64,000 nt of DNA. Origin: Haemophilus seminalis. Its GTDB lineage: Bacteria > Pseudomonadota > Gammaproteobacteria > Enterobacterales > Pasteurellaceae. Positions 49,118 through 59,350 of the stretch are shown one piece after another. The translations under genes were made by a program, and so were the position numbers. The notes beneath the pieces are model-generated. The model was not told the DNA's origin. It ran no database searches and saw nothing but the letters and a program-made list of their open reading frames with translations. Location of the stretch: the NCBI RefSeq assembly GCF_006384255.1, contig NZ_VCED01000005.1, forward strand, positions 62,001 to 126,000. Reading direction: 5' to 3'. Every line of letters begins with the position of its first letter. Position 1 is the first letter of the stretch.

Positions 49118-50185
49118 ATGCTACAAGATAAAAAAATTATTCACATTGATATGGATTGTTTTTACGCATCGATTGAGATTCGTGAAAATCCTAATTTGCA
49201 GGGAAAACCTGTTGCTGTAGGTGGTTCTTCTCGTCAACGTGGTGTATTAACAACTTGTAATTATGAGGCGAGAAAATTTGGTTTGCATAGTGCAATGCCA
49301 ACGGCTCAAGCCATAAAAAAGTGTCCTAATCTCATTCTCGTGCCCGTGAATATGGCGTTGTATAAACAAGTTTCGGCACAAATTCATCAAATCTTCCAGC
49401 GTTACACTGATATTATTGAACCACTTTCTTTAGATGAAGCTTATTTAGATGTCACACACTGCCAAAAATGTTCTGGCTCAGCGACTTGGATCGCACAAGA
49501 AATTCGCCAAGCCATTTTTGATGAGTTGAATTTAACTGCCTCGGCAGGTGTGGCGCCTTTAAAATTCCTTGCCAAAATTGCCTCGGATATGAATAAACCT
49601 AATGGGCTATTTGTGATTAAGCCTAATGAAGTCGAGGAATTCATTAAAACCTTATCTTTAAATAAAATCCCTGGCGTGGGTAAAGTGACATCACAACGAT
49701 TACTCAATATGGGATTAGAAACTTGTGCTGACATTCAAAACTTTGATCAAATTGTCTTATTAAACCAATTTGGTAAAGCGGGTAAACGTATTTGGGATTT
49801 TAGCCACGGCATTGATGAGCGTGAAGTACAAGCCCATCGTGAACGTAAATCAGTTGGCGTAGAACAAACTTTGCTTGAGAATATTCACACAGTTGAGCAA
49901 GCTTTAGCCTTATTAAATAATCTTTATCAAGAGCTAATTCGTCGCCTTGAGCGTGTTAGCCGTAATATACCGTTATCTGCATTTCGTAAAATTGGCATAA
50001 AGCTTAAATTTGAAGATTTTCAAGTAACAACTTTGGAGAAGACAGGTTTGCCACTTTCTTTGGAGAGTTTTCAACAATTACTTCCTCAAATTTTTATGCG
50101 AGCAAAAGGGCGAGCGATTCGTTTGATTGGGCTACATGTCAATTTACCCGAAGAAAATAAACAAGAACAAATGAGCCTCTGGTGA
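49118..50185 (+). CDS. dinB: DNA polymerase IV
   Basis: This Y-family translesion polymerase has the catalytic I-H-I-D-M-D-C-F-Y-A-S-I-E at 9-21 and the second acidic pair in S-L-D-E-A-Y-L-D near 103-110. The helix-hairpin-helix I-P-G-V-G-K-V lies near 186, and a C-terminal beta-clamp motif is plausible at Q-M-S-L-W. The 355 residues are normal. No Shine-Dalgarno sequence is visible because a terminator hairpin abuts the ATG. Confidence 0.96.
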   Translation: MLQDKKIIHIDMDCFYASIEIRENPNLQGKPVAVGGSSRQRGVLTTCNYEARKFGLHSAMPTAQAIKKCPNLILVPVNMALYKQVSAQIHQIFQRYTDIIEPLSLDEAYLDVTHCQKCSGSATWIAQEIRQAIFDELNLTASAGVAPLKFLAKIASDMNKPNGLFVIKPNEVEEFIKTLSLNKIPGVGKVTSQRLLNMGLETCADIQNFDQIVLLNQFGKAGKRIWDFSHGIDEREVQAHRERKSVGVEQTLLENIHTVEQALALLNNLYQELIRRLERVSRNIPLSAFRKIGIKLKFEDFQVTTLEKTGLPLSLESFQQLLPQIFMRAKGRAIRLIGLHVNLPEENKQEQMSLW

Positions 50186-50217
50186 TATAATCTCGCGGTT
50201 TTTTAGGAGTCGATACC

Positions 50218-50754
50218 ATGGAACATAAATTAGAAGATATTATTGCAATTTTTAATCAATGTTTTGAAGATGAATACAACACTCGCTTAGTCAAAGGTGG
50301 TGAAGAACCCATTTATTTACCCGCAAATGATGACGTGCCTTATAACGCGATTTATTTTGCTAGAGGGTTTTATAGCAGTGCATTACATGAAATTGCCCAT
50401 TGGTTAGTGGCAGGCAAAGAACGCCGTAAACTAGAAGATTTTGGTTATTGGTATGAGCCAGATGGACGTTCTGAAGAACGTCAGCGTGATTTTGAAAAAG
50501 TTGAAGTTAAACCGCAAGCATTAGAATGGATTTTGGCAACGGCGGCAGGTTTCCGTTATTTTGCCAGTGCGGATAATTTGAATGGCAATCCAGGCGATAC
50601 ACAGCCTTTTAAACAAGCCGTGTATGAGCAAGTGAAAACCTATGTAGAAAAAGGTTTGCCAAAACGAGCGGAAATATTACGCAAGGCGTTAGTGGCATTT
50701 TATGGCACAGAAGATGAAATTGATCTGGCAAAGTTTGATATCGCTCGTATTTAA
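50218..50754 (+). CDS. epmC: Elongation factor P hydroxylase
   Basis: The 178 residues match the YfcM/EpmC family, which hydroxylates beta-lysylated EF-P. The metal motif H-E-I-A-H-W-L lies near 58-64, and S-S-A-L-H-E-I precedes it, with a later W-Y-E-P-D-G-R-S. AGGAGTCG precedes the ATG. A terminator (50761-50785) follows. Confidence 0.9.
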   Translation: MEHKLEDIIAIFNQCFEDEYNTRLVKGGEEPIYLPANDDVPYNAIYFARGFYSSALHEIAHWLVAGKERRKLEDFGYWYEPDGRSEERQRDFEKVEVKPQALEWILATAAGFRYFASADNLNGNPGDTQPFKQAVYEQVKTYVEKGLPKRAEILRKALVAFYGTEDEIDLAKFDIARI

Positions 50755-50760
50755 TAGCAG

Positions 50761-50785
50761 AAAGTGAGCAAGATGGCTCACTTTT
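50761..50785 (+). terminator. Terminator of epmC
   Basis: An AAAGTGAGC/GCTCACTTT stem with a T-rich tail lies just after the stop codon. Confidence 0.85.
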
Positions 50786-50843
50786 TCAGTCTTAATACCC
50801 ACTAATTCCTCCCTAACTAAATAGTCTAATTTTTAATCATTTT

Positions 50844-50888
50844 ACACCCAGTATACTGGGTGTTGTACTCTCTTTACAGAGAGTACAA
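50844..50888. promoter_or_regulatory. Two adjacent perfect palindromes upstream of the Sel1 gene
   Basis: A 20-bp perfect palindrome (50844-50863: ACACCCAGTA then its complement) is followed at once by a 10-bp stem TTGTACTCTC/GAGAGTACAA around TTTACA (50863-50888). They sit 67 bp before the Sel1 gene in a 200-bp gap. They could be an operator plus hairpin, or a small mobile or repeated motif. Confidence 0.55.
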
Positions 50889-50954
50889 CAAAACATCTTG
50901 CTAAACAAAAAATATTTGGTTATTTCAATTATTGATTAATAAATGGACGATTTT

Positions 50955-52046
50955 ATGAAATTCTCAAAAACACTTATTACTACTGCTATTCTTGGCTTTT
51001 CACTTGCTTCTTTTCATTATACTGCTTGGGCAGATACGCCTGCGCAGCAATTCCAACAAGGTTTTGAAGCCGCTACGAGAGAGGATTATCAAACAGCCTT
51101 TAAACTTTGGCTGCCTTTGGCAGAGCAGGGGGATGCAGATGCTCAATATAATTTGGGCTTAATGTATGACAACGGGCGAGGCGTCAAACAAGATGATTTT
51201 GAAGCGGTGAAATGGTATCGCAAAGCGGCGGAGCAGGGGTATGCAGATGCTCAATTTAATTTGGGTAATATGTATGCCAATGGACGAGGCGTAAAACAAG
51301 ATGATTTCGAAGCGGTGAAATGGTATCGCCAAGCGGCAGAGCAGGGGTATGCAGATGCTCAGGTTAATTTGGGCGTGATGTATGGCAACGGACAAGGCGT
51401 CAAACAAGATGATGTTGAAGCGGTGAAATGGTATCGCAAAGCGGCGGAGCAGGGGAATGCAAGTGCTCAATATAATTTGGGCTTAATGTATGGCAACGGA
51501 CAAGGCGTCAAACAAGATGATGTTGAAGCGGTGAAATGGTATCGCAAAGCGGCGGAACAGGGGAATGTAAGTGCTCAATTTAATTTGGGCGTGATGTATG
51601 ACAACGGACAAGGCGTAAAACAAGATGATTTTGAAGCGTTGAAATGGTATCGCAAAGCGGCGGAACAGGGAGATGCAAGTGCTCAATTTAATTTGGGCTT
51701 AATGTATGGCAACGGACAAGGCGTCAAACAAGATGATTTTGAAGCCGTAAAGTGGTTTAAGAAAGCAGCGGAGCAGGGGTATGCAGATGCTCAGGTTAAT
51801 TTAGGTTCGGCTTATAGTGCAGGGCGTGGTGTCAAACAAGATGATTTTAAAGCCGTAAAGTGGTTTAAGAAAGCAGCGGAAAATGGTAGTGAAAATGGGC
51901 AGTTTAAATTAGGTCTGTCGTATCTTATTGGACGAGGTATTCAGAAAGATAGAACACTCGCTAAAGAATGGTTTGGTAAGGCTTGTGATAATGGATATCA
52001 AATAGGATGTGAATATTACGGTAAGCTAAATAGAGGGGAACTCTAA
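50955..52046 (+). CDS. Secreted Sel1-repeat protein, eight repeats
   Basis: A signal peptide (MKFSKTLITTAILGFSLASF, cleavage near A-W-A) precedes eight 36-residue Sel1-like repeats of the form A-Q-x-N-L-G-x-M-Y-x-N-G-x-G-V-K-Q-D-D-F. The DNA repeats are nearly identical over 108 bp, so repeat number can change by recombination. I chose the ATG at 50955 because it starts the signal peptide. It overlaps the next gene by 1 bp. Sel1 proteins are scaffolds; the partner is unknown. Confidence 0.9.
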   Translation: MKFSKTLITTAILGFSLASFHYTAWADTPAQQFQQGFEAATREDYQTAFKLWLPLAEQGDADAQYNLGLMYDNGRGVKQDDFEAVKWYRKAAEQGYADAQFNLGNMYANGRGVKQDDFEAVKWYRQAAEQGYADAQVNLGVMYGNGQGVKQDDVEAVKWYRKAAEQGNASAQYNLGLMYGNGQGVKQDDVEAVKWYRKAAEQGNVSAQFNLGVMYDNGQGVKQDDFEALKWYRKAAEQGDASAQFNLGLMYGNGQGVKQDDFEAVKWFKKAAEQGYADAQVNLGSAYSAGRGVKQDDFKAVKWFKKAAENGSENGQFKLGLSYLIGRGIQKDRTLAKEWFGKACDNGYQIGCEYYGKLNRGEL

Positions 52047-53257
52047 TGCCAACTTTACAATGCGAATTTTGGAATGTGGGGCAGGGCTTATTTTCAAGTG
52101 GGCATATTCAAATGGGAGACGCTCTGGCTTTCCATTGGGTTTATGATTGTGGCACAAGTTCAAGTCAAAAACTTATTCAAAATGCAGTAAATAAATATAA
52201 TTCTAATAAAAATCAAGGGGATATTGATTTATTAGTACTTTCGCATTTTGATAAAGATCATATTAGTGGTGTAAAAGAACTACTCAAAAATAGGCGAAAA
52301 ATAAAACGCTGGGTTGTGCCTTATTATCCTTTATGGCAACGCTTAGTAATTGCTTCTCTTTTAGAGATTCAGCCAGATGATGAAGAATGGGCATTTTATC
52401 AAAACCCTATTCAATATTTCAAAACTGATTTTGCTGAAGAATTAAAAGAAACCCAATTTCTCTTATTACCTGCAAAAGAAAATGAGAATGAAATTTCGAT
52501 AAGTCTTGAACCAAGTAATTTTGATGATGTACTTTCTTTTGAAACTACTAAAAAATTATCAGATGAATTTGCTAACTTAGAACAAAATGTACATTGGCTC
52601 AATCCTGATAAAGCCCTTTTATTAAGAAAAGGCGAAGAACAGTTTGAACTTGTTTTATATAACGTGCCATTTCATTTGCTTGCAAAAGTGCCAACAAATT
52701 TGACCGCTTTTCAAAAGCAGGTTAAACAAATTATTCAATCTCATCAGTTTAATTCCACAGATCCAACTCCAGCCTTAAAAACACTCTACACTCTTGCATT
52801 TGGAAATGGAAGTAAACACAAAAATATTATTTCTCAATATTTATATATTCGAAATATAAAACTCTCTTCTTTTTGGAGAATGGGAAATAATCATATTTTT
52901 GATGTTTCGATAGACAATGAAAATGAAATAGCGGTTATTCCAAAGGATAAAACAAAAAATGCCATTTTATACACTGGCGATGCATTTTTAAATGATTTGC
53001 TATTATTAACCGATTTAATGCAATCATTAGGTGCGGAGAGAATGGCGAGAATTTATTGCTTGCAAGTTCCCCATCACGGTTCAAAGCATAATTGGCAACA
53101 AGGATTAGCGAAGATATTGTCGCCTTGTATTAGTGTATTTTCAGCTGATAGCCAACGAAGAAAAGGGCATCCACATGGTGAAGTACTTAAAGATTTTGCA
53201 ATTTATACGCCAATTTTAGTGAATAAAACTAAAAGATTATCCATTCATTCAATTTAA
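52046..53257 (+). CDS. ComEC-like metallo-beta-lactamase-fold hydrolase
   Basis: The 403-residue protein has V-G-Q-G-L-F-S-S-G near 11-19, the metal motif S-H-F-D-K-D-H near 67-73, Y-T-G-D-A-F near 310 and V-P-H-H-G-S near 345, the ComEC/Rec2 C-terminal MBL signature. There is no membrane segment or signal peptide, so it is a cytosolic stand-alone domain, possibly a nuclease or phosphodiesterase. It is translationally coupled to the upstream Sel1 gene and followed by another. Confidence 0.85.
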   Translation: MPTLQCEFWNVGQGLFSSGHIQMGDALAFHWVYDCGTSSSQKLIQNAVNKYNSNKNQGDIDLLVLSHFDKDHISGVKELLKNRRKIKRWVVPYYPLWQRLVIASLLEIQPDDEEWAFYQNPIQYFKTDFAEELKETQFLLLPAKENENEISISLEPSNFDDVLSFETTKKLSDEFANLEQNVHWLNPDKALLLRKGEEQFELVLYNVPFHLLAKVPTNLTAFQKQVKQIIQSHQFNSTDPTPALKTLYTLAFGNGSKHKNIISQYLYIRNIKLSSFWRMGNNHIFDVSIDNENEIAVIPKDKTKNAILYTGDAFLNDLLLLTDLMQSLGAERMARIYCLQVPHHGSKHNWQQGLAKILSPCISVFSADSQRRKGHPHGEVLKDFAIYTPILVNKTKRLSIHSI

Positions 53258-53269
53258 TAGGAAATTAAA

Positions 53270-53929
53270 ATGAAACTCACAAAAAACCTTTTAACCACCG
53301 CACTTTTCGGTGCTTCTGTATTTTCTTTTCAATCCACCGCTTGGGCGGATACGCCTGTGCAACAATTCCAACAAGGTCTTGAAGCAACGACGAGAGGCGA
53401 TTATCAAACTGCCTTTAAACTTTGGTTGCCTATGGCGGAGCAGGGATATGCAGGTGTTCAATTTAATTTGGGTGTGATGTATGAAAATGGACAAGGGGTA
53501 AAACAAGATTATTTTGAAGCGTTGAAATGGTATCGCAAAGCGGCGGAGCAGGGAGATGCAAAGGCTCAATTTAATTTGGGCTTAATGTATGGCAACGGGC
53601 GAGGCGTAAAACAAGATGATTTTGAAGCGGTGAAATGGTATCGCAAAGCAGCAGAGCAGGGGGATGCAGATGCTCAGGTTAATTTAGGTTCGGCTTATAG
53701 TGCAGGGCGTGGTGCCAAACAAGATGATTTTAAAGCCGTAAAGTGGTTTAAGAAAGCAGCGGAAAATGGTAGTAAAGATGGGCAGTTTAAATTAGGTCTG
53801 TCGTATCTTATTGGACGAGGTATTCAGAAAGATAGAACTCTCGCCAAAGAATGGCTTGGTAAGGCTTGTGATAATGGCGATCAACAAGGTTGTGAGTTTT
53901 ACGGTAAGTTGAATAGAGGGGAGATGTAA
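53270..53929 (+). CDS. Secreted Sel1-repeat protein, four repeats
   Basis: A signal peptide (MKLTKNLLTTALFGASVFSF, then Q-S-T-A-W-A) precedes four Sel1-like repeats. The first is closest to the fifth repeat of the 50955 gene, and the last three are nearly identical to the C-terminal end of that gene. The pair is therefore a paralogous duplication with repeat loss. AGGAAATTAA precedes the ATG, 13 bp after the MBL gene. Confidence 0.9.
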   Translation: MKLTKNLLTTALFGASVFSFQSTAWADTPVQQFQQGLEATTRGDYQTAFKLWLPMAEQGYAGVQFNLGVMYENGQGVKQDYFEALKWYRKAAEQGDAKAQFNLGLMYGNGRGVKQDDFEAVKWYRKAAEQGDADAQVNLGSAYSAGRGAKQDDFKAVKWFKKAAENGSKDGQFKLGLSYLIGRGIQKDRTLAKEWLGKACDNGDQQGCEFYGKLNRGEM

Positions 53930-54004
53930 TACCACGTTTACAGCTCATATTGGCGAGTAAAAATTGTGTTTTATTTAATTATAAGTCTAATAAGGATAAA
54001 AATA

Positions 54005-55027
54005 ATGAAGAAAAAATTAACCTTAGCCGTTTTATTATTAGCAGTAATTGGTGGCGGAGCAGTGTATTTTACCCAATATTACCCAGAACAGGCAGAAATT
54101 CGGAAGTTGGAACGTTTATTAGAGCGTGAACAGCATTATGCAGATATAAAGGCAAGCGAGGAATTAGAAAACTTTCCTGCTGAGCGTTTGCGTGTATTGG
54201 CTGAAAAAGGTTATCCAGCTGCACAATTTCAGTTGGCTAAAATCTATAAAAGTAATGATCAAGAAGAATTTGCTAAAAAATGGTATGAGAAAGCTGTGGC
54301 ACAGAATTATGCTGAGGCTTATTATCAATTATCGAATTTATATAAGCAAAGAAAAGATGAATACCTTGAAAAAGCTATTCAATTAGGAAGTTATAATGCG
54401 AAAGATTCCCAGGCACTCCGCTTGCTTGCTAAAGGAGATAAATTAAGTGCAATAATGTTATTGACCCAAAACGCTGAAGCAGGATTTCCAGCGTCTCAAG
54501 CACATTTAGGAAATGCCTATTTTTATGGTGATGGTGTGCAACAAGATTGGCAGAAAGCATTTTATTGGTATAGTGAAGCTTATAAAAATATAAAAATAAA
54601 TAGTTCATCTGATTTTTTTCTACTATTACTTGGACGTGTAGATTTTGATATTTACCAAAATCTAGCCACGCTTTATTTATTAGGTTTAGTTAGTCCAAAG
54701 AATGAGGAAATGGTTGAAGAACTACTGAATAGATGTAATGAACATTCGACTTGTAAAGAGAAAAAAATTACTGATATAACCGATTTTAAACTGAATATTC
54801 TTAGTCGTGATGATTTACCAAAACAACCTGAGCTTCAAGAAAAAATCGAAGCGATTAAAGAAGAATTGGTGTTAAGTAAAGATCCGAAAGTGTTAATTAA
54901 GCTAGGCGAGTTGGAAAAAGATAAATCCAAAGCCAAAAAATACTTTGGCGATGCTTGTGATTTACGCAGTCAAGAAGGGTGTGATAAATATCGTGAGCTT
55001 AATCAAAAAGAAGACATCAATAAATAG
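54005..55027 (+). CDS. Membrane-anchored Sel1/TPR-type protein
   Basis: The 340-residue product begins MKKKLTLAVLLLAVIGGGAV, an N-terminal anchor, followed by helical repeats (L-A-E-K-G-Y-P-A-A-Q-F-Q-L-A, A-G-F-P-A-S-Q-A-H-L-G-N-A-Y-F-Y-G-D-G-V-Q). The C-terminus K-K-Y-F-G-D-A-C-D-L-R-S-Q-E-G-C resembles the ends of the two secreted Sel1 proteins. TAAGGATAAA precedes the ATG at 54005. Confidence 0.85.
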   Translation: MKKKLTLAVLLLAVIGGGAVYFTQYYPEQAEIRKLERLLEREQHYADIKASEELENFPAERLRVLAEKGYPAAQFQLAKIYKSNDQEEFAKKWYEKAVAQNYAEAYYQLSNLYKQRKDEYLEKAIQLGSYNAKDSQALRLLAKGDKLSAIMLLTQNAEAGFPASQAHLGNAYFYGDGVQQDWQKAFYWYSEAYKNIKINSSSDFFLLLLGRVDFDIYQNLATLYLLGLVSPKNEEMVEELLNRCNEHSTCKEKKITDITDFKLNILSRDDLPKQPELQEKIEAIKEELVLSKDPKVLIKLGELEKDKSKAKKYFGDACDLRSQEGCDKYRELNQKEDINK

Positions 55028-55136
55028 TGGGTAAATCACAAATAAAGCGTCTGAGATTCTTAATTTCCTTTTCGCTGTCAATTTTCCCTAAAATCGGCTA
55101 GAATACGCCGATTTTATTTTCGGTGACTTATAAATG

Positions 55137-56219
55137 ATGAAAGATTCCATTATTGCAAAATTAGAAAGTTTAAAAGAACGTTATGAAGAGCTAGAAGCCT
55201 TATTGGGCGATGTTTCTGTAATTAGTGATCAGGATAAATTCCGTGCGTATTCTAAAGAATATTCACAACTTGAAGAAGTGGTGAAATGTTTTAATCGTTG
55301 GACGCAATTAAATCAAAATATTGAAGAAGCTGAAATATTGCTCGACGATCCTGAAATGAAAGAAATGGCGCAAATGGAAATCGAAGAATCCAAAGCGGAA
55401 ATTGAAGAAGTGGAACAACAACTTCAAATTCTTTTACTGCCGAAAGATCCTAATGATGAATATAACTGCTATTTAGAAATCCGTGCGGGAACAGGCGGTG
55501 ATGAAGCGGGTATTTTTGCGGGTGATTTATTCCGTATGTACAGTCGCTATGCTGAAAGTAAACGCTGGCGTGTAGAAATGCTAAGTGCTAATGAAAGTGA
55601 GCAAGGCGGTTATAAAGAGGTGATTGTTAAAGTCACTGGCGAAGGTGTGTATGGTCAGTTGAAGTTTGAATCTGGCGGTCATCGTGTGCAACGCGTACCA
55701 AAAACTGAATCACAAGGGCGTATCCACACTTCTGCTTGTACTGTTGCGGTAATGCCAGAATTGCCTGAATCTGAAATGCCAGAAATTAATCCAGCAGATT
55801 TGCGTATTGATACTTATCGCTCATCAGGTGCAGGTGGTCAGCACGTAAATACGACGGATTCTGCGGTGCGTATTACACATATTCCAACAGGTATTGTGGT
55901 GGAATGTCAGGATGAGCGTTCACAGCACAAAAATAAAGCGAAAGCAATGTCGGTATTAGCGTCACGTATTGTTCAAGCAGACCAAGAACGCCAAGCTGCA
56001 GAACAAACAGATATGCGCCGTAACTTATTAGGTTCGGGCGATCGTTCTGATAAAATTCGTACATATAATTATCCGCAAGGTCGAGTAACAGATCACCGTA
56101 TCAATCTCACTATTTACCGTTTGGATGAAGTGATGAATGGTAAAATTGATGAACTGATTCAGCCGATTATTACCGAATATCAAGCGGATCAGTTGGCGGC
56201 ATTGTCTGAACAGAATTAA
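55137..56219 (+). CDS. prfA: Peptide chain release factor 1
   Basis: It recognises UAA and UAG stops. The catalytic [10 protein letters not shown] is near 231-240, and the E-x-E-I-N-P and R-V-P-x-T-E motifs are present. The ATG at 55137 gives 360 residues, the family length; an ATG three bases earlier is an alternative. The methyltransferase for its GGQ glutamine, prmC, follows two genes later. Confidence 0.96.
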   Translation: MKDSIIAKLESLKERYEELEALLGDVSVISDQDKFRAYSKEYSQLEEVVKCFNRWTQLNQNIEEAEILLDDPEMKEMAQMEIEESKAEIEEVEQQLQILLLPKDPNDEYNCYLEIRAGTGGDEAGIFAGDLFRMYSRYAESKRWRVEMLSANESEQGGYKEVIVKVTGEGVYGQLKFESGGHRVQRVPKTESQGRIHTSACTVAVMPELPESEMPEINPADLRIDTYRSSGAGGQHVNTTDSAVRITHIPTGIVVECQDERSQHKNKAKAMSVLASRIVQADQERQAAEQTDMRRNLLGSGDRSDKIRTYNYPQGRVTDHRINLTIYRLDEVMNGKIDELIQPIITEYQADQLAALSEQN

Positions 56220-56222
56220 TGA

Positions 56223-56252
56223 TAGGGGCATCTGATTTCAGATGTCCTTTTT
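56223..56252 (+). terminator. Terminator after prfA
   Basis: A GGGGCATCTGA/CAGATGTCC stem followed by T5 lies five bases after the stop codon; read-through to prmC is still likely. Confidence 0.65.
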
Positions 56253-56271
56253 AACTTTACAGGGAAATAAA

Positions 56272-56712
56272 ATGATCATTGAAAATCAAAAAGATGCTGA
56301 ATTTTCTTCTGCTTTCAAGCCTTCTCAACCTGCTCAAGCAAGCCGTTTTAAACGTTGGCTTGCGAGTATGATTAATGGGCTTGTACTTTGGGTGATGGTT
56401 GCTCTCGGTTTTGCATTGGGGGATTTTGCCGGTGTAGTGGGGACGATTGTATATGCTGGTTTTCAGTTATATTTCATGAAAACTTATGGTCAAACAATAG
56501 CAAAACGCTGGTTAGGCTTGCGTGTATTTAATTATCATACCAATCAGCCTGTTGAATTTGGTAAATACATCGGCCGTGAGATTATTGATATTTTATTGGC
56601 GTGGACGAGTTTCTTATTGATTATTAGCGGTATTGTTGCACTTGTGCGCGATGATCGTCGTTCTTTAACTGATTTAGTGGCTGGCACAATTGTGTTAAAA
56701 GACGAAAAATAA
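56272..56712 (+). CDS. RDD-family membrane protein
   Basis: The 146 residues contain the RDD signature: R-F-K-R-W-L-A-S-M-I-N-G near 23-34, R-W-L-G-L-R-V near 76 and D-D-R-R-S-L-T-D-L-V-A-G-T near 128. Three hydrophobic helices are visible. Function is generally unknown, with a proposed transport role in some members. AGGGAAATAA precedes the ATG. The stop overlaps the prmC start by 1 bp. Confidence 0.88.
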   Translation: MIIENQKDAEFSSAFKPSQPAQASRFKRWLASMINGLVLWVMVALGFALGDFAGVVGTIVYAGFQLYFMKTYGQTIAKRWLGLRVFNYHTNQPVEFGKYIGREIIDILLAWTSFLLIISGIVALVRDDRRSLTDLVAGTIVLKDEK

Positions 56713-57590
56713 TGAATTATAAAGAATGGCTGGCACAAGCGATGGCGGATTTAGCACAAAAAAATCCCTCTGAAAATAGTAAAATTGATGTACTTGTGCT
56801 TCTTCAACATGCTACTGGCAAATCGCGTACGCAAATCCTTGCTTTTGATGATACCGAGATTGATGAAAAAGTGCGGTTAAAATTGACCGCACTTTTAGAT
56901 CGTCGTCTAAAAGGCGAACCTATTGCTTATATTCTTGGTGAAAAAGAATTTTGGTCGTTGCCGTTAAATGTCTCAAAAGGCACCTTAATTCCAAGACCAG
57001 ATACTGAAATTTTAGTGGAAAAGGCATTACAAATTGCTTTAGAAAAATTACAAGAAAATCCACCGCACTTTCGTATTCTTGATCTTGGCACCGGTACAGG
57101 CGCTATCGCGTTAGCATTAGCCTCGGAGCTTTCCTCTATTTGTCAAAAACAGCCGATTTCATTAGAAATCATTGGTGTTGATCTTATTCCTGATGTTGTG
57201 GCGTTAGCTCAATTTAATGCAGAAAGAAATAAGTTAAATGTGCAATTTTTGCAGAGTCGTTGGTTTGAAAATATAACAGGGCAGTTTGATCTTATTGTTA
57301 GTAATCCGCCTTATATTGATGCTCAAGATGAACATTTACGTCAAGGTGATGTGCGTTTTGAACCCCTTTCTGCATTAGTTGCCAATGATGCGGGGTATGC
57401 TGATTTACGTCATATTATTGAATTAGCACCGAGTTATTTGAATTCTAATGGCGTATTATTACTTGAGCATGGATGGCAACAAGGCGAAAAAGTGCGGTCA
57501 ATTTTCCAAGAAAATCATTGGGAAATGGTTGAAACCGTGCGTGATTATGGCGACAATGAGCGCGTCACTTTAGGTTTTTGGAAGAAGTAA
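56712..57590 (+). CDS. prmC: Release factor glutamine methyltransferase
   Basis: It methylates the GGQ glutamine of release factors. The SAM motif D-L-G-T-G-T-G-A-I-A near 124-133 and the catalytic N-P-P-Y-I near 197-201 are present. The N-terminal helical domain is intact. The 292 residues are normal. It is coupled to the RDD gene before and the SirB1-like gene after. Confidence 0.95.
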   Translation: MNYKEWLAQAMADLAQKNPSENSKIDVLVLLQHATGKSRTQILAFDDTEIDEKVRLKLTALLDRRLKGEPIAYILGEKEFWSLPLNVSKGTLIPRPDTEILVEKALQIALEKLQENPPHFRILDLGTGTGAIALALASELSSICQKQPISLEIIGVDLIPDVVALAQFNAERNKLNVQFLQSRWFENITGQFDLIVSNPPYIDAQDEHLRQGDVRFEPLSALVANDAGYADLRHIIELAPSYLNSNGVLLLEHGWQQGEKVRSIFQENHWEMVETVRDYGDNERVTLGFWKK

Positions 57591-58393
57591 TGAAATATTA
57601 TCGACGTGCGTTATACGATCAATTTGTGCATTTTTATAATACCATCTCAGATGATGGCACATCAGAAGCGCAACTTCGGGGAAAAATCGGTGGGTTTGTG
57701 CGTCGAGCGCGTAAAGAAATTTCGCCAGATTGGCCGAAAGAAGAGCAGATTCATCAGTTACTACAGCTATTTTATGGTGATTGGGGCTTTCATTGTGATT
57801 CAGAAGAGTATTTCTACGCGCGTAATTTATATTTGCCTTATGTGTTGGAGCACCGCCAAGGAATGCCAGTGACGCTTGGGGCAATTGTGCTTTATTTAGC
57901 CGAGGTATTGGATTTGCCGATTTACCCGGTAAATTTCCCAACACAGCTCATTTTACGTGCCGAAGTAAGAGATGAAGTGGCTTTTATTGATCCTTGGGAT
58001 GGCACTTATATATCGCAAGAAAAATTACAGCAACTTTATGAAGGGGCATTTGGTTTTGGTGTGCAAATTCAAGCTGAAGAACTTGATAGAGCCGATCTTT
58101 CTTTGCTTTATTCTCGTTTTGAGCAACTGGCGAAGAATTCGCTCATCCGCGAAGAGCATAACGACATGGCATACCGTTATATTGAGAATTTACTGATTGG
58201 CAATGATGAAGATCCTTATCATATCCGCGATCGCGGTTTAGTTTTAGCTCAGATGGGTGCCTATCCTTCAGCATTGAAAGATTTAGAATTTTTTGTGGAA
58301 CGTTGTCCGGAAGACCCAACTGCGGCTTTAATCCGAACTCAACTTTTAGAACTTAAGGGCGAGATTGATAAAGATACTTTTCCCCTCCATTGA
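57590..58393 (+). CDS. SirB1/transglutaminase-like TPR protein
   Basis: The 267 residues match the SirB1 family: Y-L-P-Y-V-L-E-H-R-Q-G-M-P-V-T-L-G near 81-97, and F-P-T-Q-L-I-L-R, F-I-D-P-W-D-G-T near 128. The C-terminal TPR-like part has R-D-R-G-L-V-L-A-Q-M-G. The family usually follows prmC, as here. The start overlaps the prmC stop (TAATG). Role unknown. Confidence 0.9.
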   Translation: MKYYRRALYDQFVHFYNTISDDGTSEAQLRGKIGGFVRRARKEISPDWPKEEQIHQLLQLFYGDWGFHCDSEEYFYARNLYLPYVLEHRQGMPVTLGAIVLYLAEVLDLPIYPVNFPTQLILRAEVRDEVAFIDPWDGTYISQEKLQQLYEGAFGFGVQIQAEELDRADLSLLYSRFEQLAKNSLIREEHNDMAYRYIENLLIGNDEDPYHIRDRGLVLAQMGAYPSALKDLEFFVERCPEDPTAALIRTQLLELKGEIDKDTFPLH

Positions 58394-58398
58394 TTTAA

Positions 58399-59262
<864 letters not shown>

Positions 59263-59277
59263 GAAAATATTTAAGCA

Positions 59278-59305
59278 AAAGTGCGGTTAATTTTGACCGC
59301 ACTTT
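59278..59305 (+). terminator. Terminator after kdsA
   Basis: An uptake-word inverted pair (AAAGTGCGGT/ACCGCACTTT) forms a 10-bp stem. The degenerate IS copy begins at its end, so the original T-tract seems to have been displaced. Confidence 0.65.
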
Positions 59306-59350
59306 GATCTGCACCCCAAAAACCTGGACACCTATTTTGAGGTGCAGATT

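Noticed and set aside
51120-51900. CRISPR or satellite array
   Set aside because: The 108-bp periodicity is codon-phased and encodes 36-residue Sel1 repeats.
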